A stretch of DNA of 64,000 bases from Rhizobium etli CFN 42 (GCF_000092045.1 NC_007766.1:372001-436000), one strand, 5' to 3'; shown: positions 27,271 through 35,918, numbered from the stretch's first letter. Numbers and translations are program-made. Notes: a model not told the origin generated them from the sequence alone.

Positions 27271-27673
27271 GGCTTAGTTCTCGATTTTTTTTGTGGGCAG
27301 CAATCGGGTTCTGGCCCTGATCCCGGCATCTATCGTGCTACGACCGGAGATCGAGCAGGCACTTTACAACTTAGCTGCTCAACGGCCGAAGATCAGACTG
27401 TCATGCCGCTAAACACGGAACTTTCCGCCGTCCGTGCATTTTCATTCGATGCATGCTGCTCACCATCCTCCGGTAGCTTCACCTGAGCTCACTTCGAGGA
27501 CGCGCCATGACACCAGTCTTTAATCCCACTCTGCCCCCGCCCCTCCTATTTGCGGCCGGCTCGCACCGACGTTTCAACTCGCGACGATAGCCGTCATTGG
27601 CCCAGATGCTTCTGCCGGAGGGGCAGCAGACAGTGCCGCATAGCTCGATTCCAATCCATTCAGGTCAGCCTTC
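27271..27673. other. Intergenic region with a decayed copy of the 6.6-kb aldehyde dehydrogenase leader
   Basis: This 403-bp gap separates the reverse racemase from the forward oxidase. Its middle (27446-27600) is a degenerate copy of 6592-6720 and is listed separately. The rest should carry the divergent promoters; no clear operator was found. A short open stretch near 27565-27635 (AVIGPDASAGGAADSAA then stop) is protein-like but too short to assign. Confidence 0.45.
27446..27590 (+). pseudogene. Remnant: leader and first codons of an aldehyde dehydrogenase
   Basis: TCGATGCATGCTGCTC at 27446-27461 is identical to 6592-6607, and the similarity continues through TAGC-TCAC-AGCTCA-CGAGGAC to ATGACA at 27507, aligning with the true start ATGACA at 6653. 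After the ATG the frame (MTPVFNP) resembles MTLSFDP for a few codons, a GGCCGGCT match to the real gene follows near 27553, and then a stop is met by about 27590. It is a dead duplicate of the 5' end of the aldehyde dehydrogenase at 6653. Confidence 0.6.
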
Positions 27674-28996
27674 ATGTCTCCACTCCTCAAACGAATACAC
27701 AGCGACGAACGACTCCCCGGCAGGGCGGATGTCGTCGTCATCGGCGGCGGCATCATCGGTGCAACCGCGGCTCTCTTTCTGGCGGAGCGGGGACTCTCGG
27801 TCGCTCTGGTCGAAAAAGGCCATGTCGGCTGCGAACAGTCGAGCCGCAACTGGGGTTGGTGCCGCCAGCAGAACCGGGATGAGCGGGAGTTGCCTCTCTC
27901 GGGTGTCGCGCTGCGGCTCTGGGGTGAGTTTGAATCCAAGATCGGTGCGGACGTCGGTTTCCGTCGATGCGGATTGCTCTACGCTACCGACAATCCGCAC
28001 CAATTGGCGGAATGGGAAGCATGGCGCCATACGGCCCGCCAGTTCAACGTCAATACGAAGATGCTGAGTGCCGCAGAAGCGGCTGCCGCAATCCCCGCAA
28101 ATGGTCGTCGATGGCTCGGCGGGGTCCATTCAATCGACGATGGCAAGGGCGAGCCTGCCATCGCCGCGCCGACGATCGCTGAGGGCGCTCGCAAATTTGG
28201 AGCGTCGGTCCATCAAGAGTGCGCTGCGCGAGGTCTTGATCTGGCGAATGGAGCAGTAGCCGGAGTGATCACAGAAAAGGGGACGATCCGGACTCAAGCC
28301 GTTCTCTGCGCCGGCGGTGCCTGGACGTCGATGTTCTGTCGCCAGCACGGAGTTCTGTTTCCGCAGGCGAGCGTGCGCCAAACGGCGGTTCGTACCCGGC
28401 CCACAGCGAATGTCGGCGAGGCGATCTATACGCCGGACTTCGCGCTGACCCGCCGGTTGGATGGCAGCTACACGCTTGCGATCAGCGGCAGGGCAATGCT
28501 CGACATCACCCCCCAAGGCATTCGCTATGCCCGATGGTTCATGCCGATGTTCATGAAGCGCCTGAAAGCGGTGCAGTTCGGCATCGGCAAATCCTTCCTC
28601 CAGGGTCCGGAAGCCTTCGGAAGCCTTAACAGGGGTAAATCATCCGCCTTCGAGCGATTGCGCGTTCTTGACCCGCCGCCGAGCCGCCGCACGATAGCGG
28701 CTATTTTGAAGCGGGTCACCGAGCAGTTTCCTGCATTGGCCGGAGTCGAACTCGCCGACAGCTGGGGAGCCTACGTGGATTTCACGCCGGACGCGGTGCC
28801 GGTCATCTCGCCGGCTGACGGTGTGAGCGGGCTCTATCTGGCCGCGGGCTGCTCCGGCCATGGCTTCGGCCTTGGCCCGGCCATCGGCCTTCTGGCGGCC
28901 GACCTCGTTGCCAATGATACACCCTGTGTCGACCCTACCCCCTTCCGCCTGTCGCGCCTCCTTGACGGGTCGAAGGTCAAGGTCGGCGCAATCTGA
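27674..28996 (+). CDS. FAD-dependent oxidoreductase (DAO family), amino acid or opine oxidase-like
   Basis: A 440-residue flavoprotein. The FAD fingerprint is VVVIGGGIIGATAALFLAERG (about 19-39) with VEKGHVGCEQSSRNWGWCRQQNRD; the C-terminus has GLYLAAGCSGHGFGLGPAIG. It is a close paralogue of the protein at 34557-35882 (shared EQSSRNWGWCRQQNRD, GFRRCGLLY, YTLAISGR). The group includes D-amino-acid dehydrogenases and the B subunit of opine oxidases. It lies directly upstream of a HcnCAB-like set, so it may oxidise the same or a related imino compound. No strong ribosome site. Confidence 0.87.
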   Translation: MSPLLKRIHSDERLPGRADVVVIGGGIIGATAALFLAERGLSVALVEKGHVGCEQSSRNWGWCRQQNRDERELPLSGVALRLWGEFESKIGADVGFRRCGLLYATDNPHQLAEWEAWRHTARQFNVNTKMLSAAEAAAAIPANGRRWLGGVHSIDDGKGEPAIAAPTIAEGARKFGASVHQECAARGLDLANGAVAGVITEKGTIRTQAVLCAGGAWTSMFCRQHGVLFPQASVRQTAVRTRPTANVGEAIYTPDFALTRRLDGSYTLAISGRAMLDITPQGIRYARWFMPMFMKRLKAVQFGIGKSFLQGPEAFGSLNRGKSSAFERLRVLDPPPSRRTIAAILKRVTEQFPALAGVELADSWGAYVDFTPDAVPVISPADGVSGLYLAAGCSGHGFGLGPAIGLLAADLVANDTPCVDPTPFRLSRLLDGSKVKVGAI

Positions 28997-29048
28997 TCGT
29001 GAGGCCAGATCCGGAGAAGTCCGTGGGCGACCTGGGAAAGCTAGCGCA

Positions 29049-30176
29049 ATGGATTACGACGTAATCGTCATCGGCGGCGGGCTGGTAGGCGTATCGATAG
29101 CCTGGGGCTTGTCGAGATGCGGACAAAGGGTCGCAATCGTCGATGAAGGCGACGTGGCAAACAGGGCCGCCCGGGCGAATTTCGGTCTGGTCTGGAGCTC
29201 AAGCAAGGGCCTCGGCAACGCCGCCTATTCGCGGTGGTCGCGAACCTCGACGGCGAACTGGCATCGGCTGGCAGCCGAGCTCAAGGCCGAAACGGGCATC
29301 GACACCGGTTTTGTGCAGTCGGGCGGCTTCTCAATTCGGCTCACCTCAACGGAGCTGGAACGCGGGATCGCATCGATGGCGAAGCTCGCCGCCCAACCAG
29401 GAATGGACGCGGAAGGAACGCCGCCGCTCGAATATGAGATACTCGACCAAGCGGAGACGCGCCGCCGTTTGCCCCTGGTCGGCGACACAGTGGCAGGCGC
29501 TATTTTCAGCCCTCTCGACGGACACGCAAACCCGCTGCGGCTGTTCGCGGTCTTTCATAAGGCGCTGCGGCAGCGCGGCGTCCATTATTTCCCGCATCGC
29601 AAGACGAATGCTATCCGCCATAGCGCCGGCGCTTTCCAAGTGGCGGGAGAAGGATGGAGGCTCGGTGCCGGCAAGGTCGTGCTTGCAGCCGGCATCGGCA
29701 ATACCGCGCTGGCCGGGATCGTTGGGCTGAGCGTTCCGCTCTCGCCGAGCCGCGGCCAGATCATCGTCACCGAGCGGCTGAAGCCCTTCCTCAGCCATGC
29801 CACTGGCTATCTGCGGCAGACAGACGAGGGCTCTGTGCTGATCGGCGAAAGCAAGGAGGCGGCGATCGATCATCAGCGCCCGCGAGGACCAATCACCGCC
29901 GTTCTGGCGGAACGCGCATTGCGCACCTTCCCACTGCTCAGGGACGCCAAGGCGGTGCGGATCTGGGCCGCATTTCGTGTGGTGACGCCGGACGGCTACC
30001 CCATTTACGAGCAATCGGAGAGGTTTCCAGGTGCTTTTGCATTCGCCTGCCATTCCGGCGTGACGCTGGCGGCGAACCATGCGCTGGTCCTGCCGCGGCA
30101 GATTTCGGCCGGGGCGCTTTCTGACGATCTTTGCGTATTTCATTCCCGGAGGTTCCATGTTCCGGCGGCTGTCTGA
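29049..30176 (+). CDS. FAD-dependent oxidoreductase, HcnC / opine oxidase B-like subunit
   Basis: A 375-residue DAO-family subunit. FAD motif DVIVIGGGLVGVSIAWGLSRCG (residues 3-24), then DEGDVANRAARANFGLVWSSSKG; C-terminal FACHSGVTLAANHAL. This is the form of HcnC, nopaline/octopine oxidase B and D-hydroxyproline dehydrogenase beta subunits, which pull electrons from a glycine-, opine- or proline-like substrate. The true start is ATG 29049; the frame is open further upstream across the end of the previous gene but that part has no homology. Its 3' end overlaps the 2Fe-2S gene by 20 bp. Confidence 0.87.
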   Translation: MDYDVIVIGGGLVGVSIAWGLSRCGQRVAIVDEGDVANRAARANFGLVWSSSKGLGNAAYSRWSRTSTANWHRLAAELKAETGIDTGFVQSGGFSIRLTSTELERGIASMAKLAAQPGMDAEGTPPLEYEILDQAETRRRLPLVGDTVAGAIFSPLDGHANPLRLFAVFHKALRQRGVHYFPHRKTNAIRHSAGAFQVAGEGWRLGAGKVVLAAGIGNTALAGIVGLSVPLSPSRGQIIVTERLKPFLSHATGYLRQTDEGSVLIGESKEAAIDHQRPRGPITAVLAERALRTFPLLRDAKAVRIWAAFRVVTPDGYPIYEQSERFPGAFAFACHSGVTLAANHALVLPRQISAGALSDDLCVFHSRRFHVPAAV

Positions 30177-30459
30177 TAGAAATGAGAGTACGGTCTCCTT
30201 CACATTCAACGCCGCGCCGACCACGGCCTGCAGCGGCGACAGCGTCGCTGCCGCACTGCTGGCTGCCGGACATTGCATCACGCGCCGCTCTCCGGTTTCC
30301 GGCGCTGCTCGCGCTCCTTATTGCATGATGGGCGTGTGTTTCGAGTGCCTGGTCAAGATCGACGGCCGAGCGAACCGACAGGCGTGCGTTATTACCGTGG
30401 AAGAGGGCATGCGAGTGGAAACGCAGGATGGCGCGGCCGTGGTGGGACAGGAAGAATGA
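30157..30459 (+). CDS. (2Fe-2S)-binding small subunit, HcnA / opine oxidase-like
   Basis: A 100-residue ferredoxin-like subunit. Cys ligands are in APYCMMGVCFECLV (C-x4-C-x2-C, about residues 56-65) and QACVITVEEGM (about 77), as in HcnA and the gamma subunit of hydroxyproline dehydrogenase. It passes electrons between the two flavin subunits. ATG 30157 has a GGAGG site lying inside the end of the preceding gene; the stop overlaps the next start by ATGA, so expression is tightly coupled. Confidence 0.87.
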   Translation: MFRRLSDRNESTVSFTFNAAPTTACSGDSVAAALLAAGHCITRRSPVSGAARAPYCMMGVCFECLVKIDGRANRQACVITVEEGMRVETQDGAAVVGQEE

Positions 30460-31955
30460 TCCGGAACATCCACTCTGCCGCTGATCTCGCGCCCGCCTAC
30501 GACCTCGTGGTTGTTGGCGCCGGGCCTGCCGGCCTTGCGGCAGCCGTTGAAGCGTCGAGCCACGGCATCACCGTATTGGTGGTCGACGAAAACAAAGCGC
30601 CCGGCGGACAGATCTATCGGTCCGTTGACCAGGCTTCGGACGGCGATCTCGCTCGTCTGGGGCCGGACTACGCTGCCGGTCGGATGCTCATAGAGCGGTT
30701 CCAGGGCGCAGACTTGAACTATGCAAGCGGGGCGACGGTGTGGGGCGTCGGGCCCGCCGACGAGGAAACCGGCGACGGCGCCCATGGGCTCGAGGTCGGG
30801 ATCTCGCTCGGAGGCATCGCTCGACCGATCGCAGCTCATCGTGTGATTCTCGCGACCGGCGCGCTCGAGCGTCCGTTCCCATTCCCGGGGTGGACCCTGC
30901 CCGGGGTCATGACGGCGGGGGCGGCGCAGATCCTGATGAAGTCGTCGGGCCTCGTGCCCTCTGGACGAACCATCCTCGCCGGGACGGGGCCGCTGCTGTA
31001 CTTGCTGGCAAGCCAACTTCTCCGGGCAGGCGTGTCCGTGACAGCGGTCGTCGACACCACGCCGGTCGAGAACCGGCGCTTGGCCCTGCCTCACGTGCTT
31101 GGCTTTGCCGCATCGTCCTATGCCCTCAAGGGCTTGAAGCTCCTCTTCGAGGTTCACCGTCGAACCCGTGTCATCCGCGGGGCGACCGCTCTCGAGGCGG
31201 TTGGTTCCGGACAATTCAGCACCTTGCGGCTTCATCGTGGCGACAAGTCCCTGCACATCGAAGGCGACCTGCTCCTTCTGCACCAGGGGATCGTGCCCAA
31301 CCTCAATCTCACACTGGCAGCCGGTTGCAGCTACGTCTGGGACGAGCGCCTGGCAGCCTTCCGCCCGGCCGTCGACATGTGCGGCGCAAGTTCGGTGCCG
31401 GGAGTTTCGATCGCCGGCGATGCGGCGGGAATTGTCGGGGCGGTTGCCTCGGCTCACCAAGGAGAGCTGGCGGGCCTGACTGCGGCGCTCGATCTCAATC
31501 GAATTGGCCAGGGTGTCTACGAAAAGCGCCGCAACGAACTGGCGCGAAAGCTCGCGCGAGCCCTCAGAGGCAGGAGTTTCATCGAGCACCGGTTCCGGCC
31601 CGGCAAAACCTTTCGTGTGCCGGAGGACGAGGTCATCGTCTGCCGCTGCGAGGAGATTACGGCTGGCAAGCTGCGTGAAGTTGCGGCGCTCGGCGTACCA
31701 GGCCCTAACCAGATGAAGGCGTTCACCCGATGCGGAATGGGACCATGCCAGGGCCGGTTATGCGGCCTGACCGCGGTTGAGCTGCTGGCGCAATGCCGTG
31801 GCGTAGCGCCCGGCGAGCTCGGTTACTTTCGGCTACGCCCGCCCATCAAACCGGTGACGCTGGGCGAACTCGCCGCCTTGCCGCACACGGAGGCCGCCAT
31901 CGTCGCTGTCGCCGGATGCGTGGAACGCGCCGCCGAGGAGCGCAAGACATCATAA
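30456..31955 (+). CDS. FAD/NAD-binding oxidoreductase with BFD-like [2Fe-2S] domain, HcnB / opine oxidase A-like
   Basis: A 499-residue subunit. Residues 13-50 hold the first dinucleotide fold (DLVVVGAGPAGLAAAVEAS, ENKAPGGQIYR), and a second site is ILAGTGPLLYLLASQLLRAG. The C-terminal 110 residues form a BFD-type iron-sulfur domain with Cys in VIVCRCEEIT, FTRCGMGPCQGRLCG (about 394-435). HcnB, nopaline/octopine oxidase A and hydroxyproline dehydrogenase alpha share this build. With the two preceding genes it makes a complete alpha-beta-gamma complex; the substrate is not decided by sequence. Confidence 0.9.
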   Translation: MIRNIHSAADLAPAYDLVVVGAGPAGLAAAVEASSHGITVLVVDENKAPGGQIYRSVDQASDGDLARLGPDYAAGRMLIERFQGADLNYASGATVWGVGPADEETGDGAHGLEVGISLGGIARPIAAHRVILATGALERPFPFPGWTLPGVMTAGAAQILMKSSGLVPSGRTILAGTGPLLYLLASQLLRAGVSVTAVVDTTPVENRRLALPHVLGFAASSYALKGLKLLFEVHRRTRVIRGATALEAVGSGQFSTLRLHRGDKSLHIEGDLLLLHQGIVPNLNLTLAAGCSYVWDERLAAFRPAVDMCGASSVPGVSIAGDAAGIVGAVASAHQGELAGLTAALDLNRIGQGVYEKRRNELARKLARALRGRSFIEHRFRPGKTFRVPEDEVIVCRCEEITAGKLREVAALGVPGPNQMKAFTRCGMGPCQGRLCGLTAVELLAQCRGVAPGELGYFRLRPPIKPVTLGELAALPHTEAAIVAVAGCVERAAEERKTS

Positions 31956-31968
31956 ATGGGAGTCGCCA

Positions 31969-33396
31969 ATGAAACATGCCCACAGCTTTTATATCGACGG
32001 GGAGTGGGTCGAGCCGTCCGTATCGAAAACACTTGAGGTCATCGATCCCTCGACGGAGCAGCCGATCGGAACGATCGCAGTCGGAAGTGCCGCCGACGCG
32101 GAAAAGGCGGTCGCGGCTGCGCGGCGGGCCTTTGCCTCCTTCTCGCAGACGTCCGATGGAGAGCGCATCGAACTGCTGAAGCGCATTGTAAAGCTGCTGA
32201 AACGCCGCAATGATGAGCTCGGCGATGTCATCTCACGGGAAATGGGCGCGCCGCTCACCATGGCCCGGGCTGATCAGGCCGGCATCGGCGCTGTCCATTT
32301 CGAGCAGGCGATCAAGGCCATGGAGACTTTTGCCTTCGACTACATGCAGGGGACCACGCGCATCCTGCGCGAGCCAGTCGGCGTGGTTGCGATGATCACG
32401 CCATGGAATTGGCCGATCAATCAGATCGCCTGCAAGGTCGCTCCGGCGCTCGCCACGGGATGCACCATGGTCCTGAAGCCTTCGGAGATCGCTCCGTTTA
32501 ACGCCGTCATTTTCGCCGAGATCATGGATGAGGCCGGCGTCCCGAAGGGAGTCTTCAACCTCGTCCAGGGCGACGGGCCTAGCGTAGGTGCGGTACTGGC
32601 CGGCCACCCGGATGTGGACATGGTGTCCTTCACCGGGTCGACCCGCGCCGGCATTGCCGTGGCGCAGGCGGCGGCACCGACCGTCAAGCGGGTGCATCAG
32701 GAGCTCGGCGGCAAGTCGCCGAACATCGTCTTGCGCAGTGCCGACTTTTCAACCGCGGTCGCCACCGGCGTGCGCCGGTGCTTCGGCAACTCCGGCCAGA
32801 CCTGTACCGCGCCAACGCGGATGCTGGTGCCGGCGGAGCGAATGGACGAAGCAAGCGCAATCGCTGCTAGGGAAGCGGCTGCGCTCGTTGTCGGTCCGCC
32901 CGCGGATCCGCGCACCAACCTCGGACCAGTCGCAAGCACCGCGCAGTTCAACAAGATCCAGGCGTTGATCGAACGCGGCATCGCGGAAGGAGCGGCGCTG
33001 GTCGCGGGTGGCCCTGGCCGCCCGTCGCATCTCAATGCTGGTTATTACGTGCGCCCGACCGTGTTTGCCCGCGTCACCAATCAGATGACGATCGCCCGCG
33101 AGGAGATCTTCGGCCCGGTACTCTCGATCATCGGCTATGACAGCGAAGAGGAAGCGGTCGCGATCGCCAACGACACGCCCTATGGCCTGGCAGCCTACAT
33201 TCAGGGCGATCCGAAGGAGGCGCGCGCGATCGCAGGCAGGCTGCGCGCCGGAACCGTTCGCCTCAACGGTTCCGCCTGGGACGCAGCCGCCCCTTTCGGC
33301 GGCTACAAGCAATCAGGCAACGGTCGGGAGTATGGGAAATTCGGACTGCACGAGTTTACCGAGATCAAGGGCATCGTCGGCTTCTTGGACGCGTGA
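31969..33396 (+). CDS. Aldehyde dehydrogenase family protein
   Basis: A 475-residue aldehyde dehydrogenase with TPWNWPINQIACKVAPAL, SFTGSTRAG, Glu245 in QELGGK and the nucleophile Cys279 in GNSGQTCTAP. The TPWNWP variant and SGNGREYGKFGLHEFTEIKG end are those of a broad-specificity aldehyde dehydrogenase subgroup. It starts 13 bp after the HcnB-like gene and probably oxidises the aldehyde or semialdehyde produced by the oxidase. The 3' end abuts the truncated cupin remnant on the opposite strand. Confidence 0.9.
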   Translation: MKHAHSFYIDGEWVEPSVSKTLEVIDPSTEQPIGTIAVGSAADAEKAVAAARRAFASFSQTSDGERIELLKRIVKLLKRRNDELGDVISREMGAPLTMARADQAGIGAVHFEQAIKAMETFAFDYMQGTTRILREPVGVVAMITPWNWPINQIACKVAPALATGCTMVLKPSEIAPFNAVIFAEIMDEAGVPKGVFNLVQGDGPSVGAVLAGHPDVDMVSFTGSTRAGIAVAQAAAPTVKRVHQELGGKSPNIVLRSADFSTAVATGVRRCFGNSGQTCTAPTRMLVPAERMDEASAIAAREAAALVVGPPADPRTNLGPVASTAQFNKIQALIERGIAEGAALVAGGPGRPSHLNAGYYVRPTVFARVTNQMTIAREEIFGPVLSIIGYDSEEEAVAIANDTPYGLAAYIQGDPKEARAIAGRLRAGTVRLNGSAWDAAAPFGGYKQSGNGREYGKFGLHEFTEIKGIVGFLDA

Positions 33397-33407
33397 AGGT
33401 TCAAACT

Positions 33408-33543
33408 TAGGTATGTCCGTTTCGGATGCCGGGCGAGCCCAGGTCTTGAAAAAGGGATTGCCCGAAATGAGACGCTCCGACCCGGGGACCGCGTCCATTG
33501 GCGTGAAATTCGGATCAGTGTCGATGGTGACCAACAGTGACAT
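33408..33543 (-). pseudogene. Truncated cupin gene (5' part only)
   Basis: From ATG 33543, behind a GAAGGAAG ribosome site, the frame reads MSLLVTIDTDPNF then ERLISGNPFFKTWA, closely matching the first 40 residues of the intact cupin at 6120 (MSLLKTIDTNPS, ERLIAGNPTFKTWA). Homology stops at about 33410 after SETDIP; beyond this the frame is antisense to the aldehyde dehydrogenase 3' end. The cupin barrel is absent. The start and ribosome site look intact, so a short peptide could still be made, but the gene is broken. Confidence 0.75.
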
Positions 33544-33849
33544 GTCATCTTCCTTCTTTGAGAGGCGGTTCTGATCTGCGAGGCGGGAGTTAGACTGCTT
33601 TCGAGGGCGATAGGCAGCAGCCAGATTAAGCATGACGGACTACCGATTGCCTCGATCATCCCGGCCTGCTTCTGGGGTCGATCGTGGTGTCAGCCGAGAT
33701 TAAGGCGATGCCGAAGTAAGCGTCGCCGAATAAGGGGTTGTTTTAGTCGGTATTTGGAAATCTCTCCACGACCCAGCCAAACCTGCCGGCTGGTGCGACA
33801 GCTATCACCGAGGCGTCCATGCCGATCACAAGCCGGTGCGATGCGCTCT
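33544..33849. other. Intergenic region between cupin remnant and lrp gene
   Basis: A 306-bp stretch with no intact gene. On the reverse strand 33840-33745 reads as an open, protein-like segment (GMDASVIAVAPAGRFGW then VVERFPNTD and stop) that may be the tail of another decayed gene. No operator or terminator was recognised. Confidence 0.35.
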
Positions 33850-34326
33850 CTAATGCGGGAACAAAGTGGTCAGCGGCATGTGCGCTTTAATGATCGGTGA
33901 TTTCAGAACGACGAAGCTGAAATATTTATCAATGCCGACGTCCATGTCGGTGAGTCGTTCCATGATCGTCTGGTATTCGTCTATTCCGGCGGTGACGAAT
34001 TTCAGCAAATAATCATAGCCGCCCGAAACCAGATGGCATTCGATCACCTGGTCGACCTTCTCGATCGCTGCGAGGAAACGGGCGAAATCGATCTGCCGAT
34101 GGTTTTTCAAGGTAATCTCGGTAAATACGGTCAGCGTCTGCCCGAGTTTGCTGACGTTGATCTGAGCAGAATAGCCTTCGATATAACCTTCCGACTGCAG
34201 CTTCTTCACCCGCATCAGGCAGGGGCTCGGCGACAGATTGACCAACTCGGCGAGCTCCACATTGGTGACGCGGCCATTCTTCTGCAGTTCGTAGAGAATT
34301 TTTATGTCGATCCGGTCGAGTTTCAT
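33850..34326 (-). CDS. Lrp/AsnC-family transcriptional regulator
   Basis: A 158-residue Lrp-type regulator. The helix-turn-helix lies at residues 4-45 (DRIDIKILYELQKNGRVTNVELAELVNLSPSPCLMRVKKLQSEG) and the ligand-sensing RAM domain at 65-150 (VIECHLVSGGYDYLLKF). Such proteins usually sense an amino acid and control its catabolic gene next door. It is divergent from the DAO-family oxidoreductase at 34557, the likeliest target. ATG 34326 is chosen over the GTG just upstream. Confidence 0.92.
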   Translation of the reverse strand: MKLDRIDIKILYELQKNGRVTNVELAELVNLSPSPCLMRVKKLQSEGYIEGYSAQINVSKLGQTLTVFTEITLKNHRQIDFARFLAAIEKVDQVIECHLVSGGYDYLLKFVTAGIDEYQTIMERLTDMDVGIDKYFSFVVLKSPIIKAHMPLTTLFPH

Positions 34327-34556
34327 CACATGCCTTCATTTGCTCGAGATCGCCAGTGACGAAGCATAATCTGCTGCGGCTTTTCCAACGTCGAGCTTAA
34401 CACATGGCAAGGAGGTGTCGACCGGGTTGAAGGACATGTAGAAGCACAAATGGCTGCCAGCCTCCCGCCAAGACGGAATCTTCTGCTGTCGCTGGATGAA
34501 CTCCGGCAAAGGCGCGGCGGTGAATCCGCTAAACTGGCTGAAACGGAGACCATGCC

Positions 34557-35882
34557 ATGCCCGCACCATTGACGCGCGTCGACACTACACCGCAGCTACC
34601 CGCTGCGGCGGATGCGGTCGTGATCGGCGGCGGCATCGTCGGCGTTTTCGCGGCCTATTATCTGTCGCGCCGCGGATTGAAAGTCGCCCTCGTCGAAAAG
34701 GGCCTCATCGGGGCCGAACAGTCGAGCCGCAATTGGGGCTGGTGCCGGCAGCAGAACCGCGATGCCCGTGAATTGCCGATGTCGACGAAGAGCCTCGATC
34801 TTTGGGAGCGCTTCGCCACTGAGACCGGCGAGGACACCGGCTTTCGCCGCTGTGGCCTCCTCTATCTCAGCAATAGCGCGGAAGAACTCTCCGGCTGGGC
34901 TCGCTGGCGCGATTTCGCCCGATCGGTCGGCGTCACGACGCATATGCTGAGCAGCGCGGAAGCAACCGAACGCGGGGGGGCCACCGGGACCGCGTGGAAA
35001 GGCGGGGTCTTTTCGCCGACCGACGGCACCGCCGATCCTGCAAGGGCGGCGCCTGCCGTCGCGCGTGCGATCCTGAAACTCGGCGGGACGGTGCATCAGT
35101 CCTGTGCGGCCCGCGGCATCGACATCGAAGGCGGCAGAGTTTCAGGCGTCGTCACGGAGCATGGCATGATTCGAACGAAGGTCGCGATCCTGGCCGGCGG
35201 CGCATGGGCATCAGCCTTCTGCCGCCAGCTCGGCATTCGATTTCCGCAAGCCTCGATCCGCTCGTCGATCCTCTCTGTGTCGCCAGGCGCGAGCGGGCTG
35301 CCGGATGCGCTACATACATCTAGGGTTTCCGTGACACGTCGCGCCGACGGTGGTTACACGCTGGCCATCAGCGGCCGCGGCCGCGTCGATCCCACCGCGC
35401 AGCAGTTTCGTTTCGCACCGCAGTTCCTGCCGATGTTTGCCCGGCGCTGGCGAAGTCTGGCACCTGGCGGATTGGAGGGAATTCGCTCGGGCCACGAATC
35501 TTTGGCACGGTGGCGGCTCGACAGGCCGACGCCGATGGAGCGCATGCGCATTCTCGACCCGGCCGTCGATGAGGCGACCATTGCCCTCACACATGCGCGG
35601 GCGATCAAGCTGCTGCCCGCCTTGAAAAAAGCCGAAATCAACGCGGCCTGGGCGGGCTACATCGACAGCACGCCAGACGGTGTGCCGGGGATCGGCGAGA
35701 TTGCCTCCCTCCCGGGATTCATCCTGGCTGCGGGATTCAGCGGCCACGGTTTCGGTATCGGACCCGGCGCCGGTCATCTGATTGCCGATATCGTCACGGG
35801 CGATGAGCCGATCGTCGATCCCCGGCCCTATCATCCCAATCGCTTCGCGGCCTCCGCCTGGGGCAAAGTCGCCGATTTCTAA
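34557..35882 (+). CDS. FAD-dependent oxidoreductase (DAO family), paralogue of 27674 gene
   Basis: A 441-residue flavoprotein with VVIGGGIVGVFAAYYLSRRG (about 21-40), EQSSRNWGWCRQQNRDARELPMS, TVHQSCAARGIDIEGGRVSGV and C-terminal LAAGFSGHGFGIGPGAG. It is about the same length and motif order as the protein at 27674, so the two are recent paralogues. CGGAG precedes ATG 34557. Divergent Lrp control suggests it oxidises a D-amino acid or related amine to the oxo acid. It ends at a shared terminator with the chemoreceptor gene. Confidence 0.88.
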   Translation: MPAPLTRVDTTPQLPAAADAVVIGGGIVGVFAAYYLSRRGLKVALVEKGLIGAEQSSRNWGWCRQQNRDARELPMSTKSLDLWERFATETGEDTGFRRCGLLYLSNSAEELSGWARWRDFARSVGVTTHMLSSAEATERGGATGTAWKGGVFSPTDGTADPARAAPAVARAILKLGGTVHQSCAARGIDIEGGRVSGVVTEHGMIRTKVAILAGGAWASAFCRQLGIRFPQASIRSSILSVSPGASGLPDALHTSRVSVTRRADGGYTLAISGRGRVDPTAQQFRFAPQFLPMFARRWRSLAPGGLEGIRSGHESLARWRLDRPTPMERMRILDPAVDEATIALTHARAIKLLPALKKAEINAAWAGYIDSTPDGVPGIGEIASLPGFILAAGFSGHGFGIGPGAGHLIADIVTGDEPIVDPRPYHPNRFAASAWGKVADF

Positions 35883-35883
35883 A

Positions 35884-35918
35884 GAGGCGCGTCCCGGGGG
35901 AAAGACACGACGCGCCTC
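35884..35918. terminator. Bidirectional terminator between oxidoreductase and chemoreceptor genes
   Basis: A perfect 10-bp stem GAGGCGCGTC / GACGCGCCTC with a 15-base loop in the 34 bp between convergent genes. It overlaps the chemoreceptor stop codon. No T run on either side, so efficiency is uncertain. Confidence 0.6.

Noticed and set aside
29049..31955. Naming the three-subunit oxidase as hydrogen cyanide synthase
   Set aside because: The family also holds opine oxidases and hydroxyproline dehydrogenases with the same subunit build; sequence by eye does not separate them.
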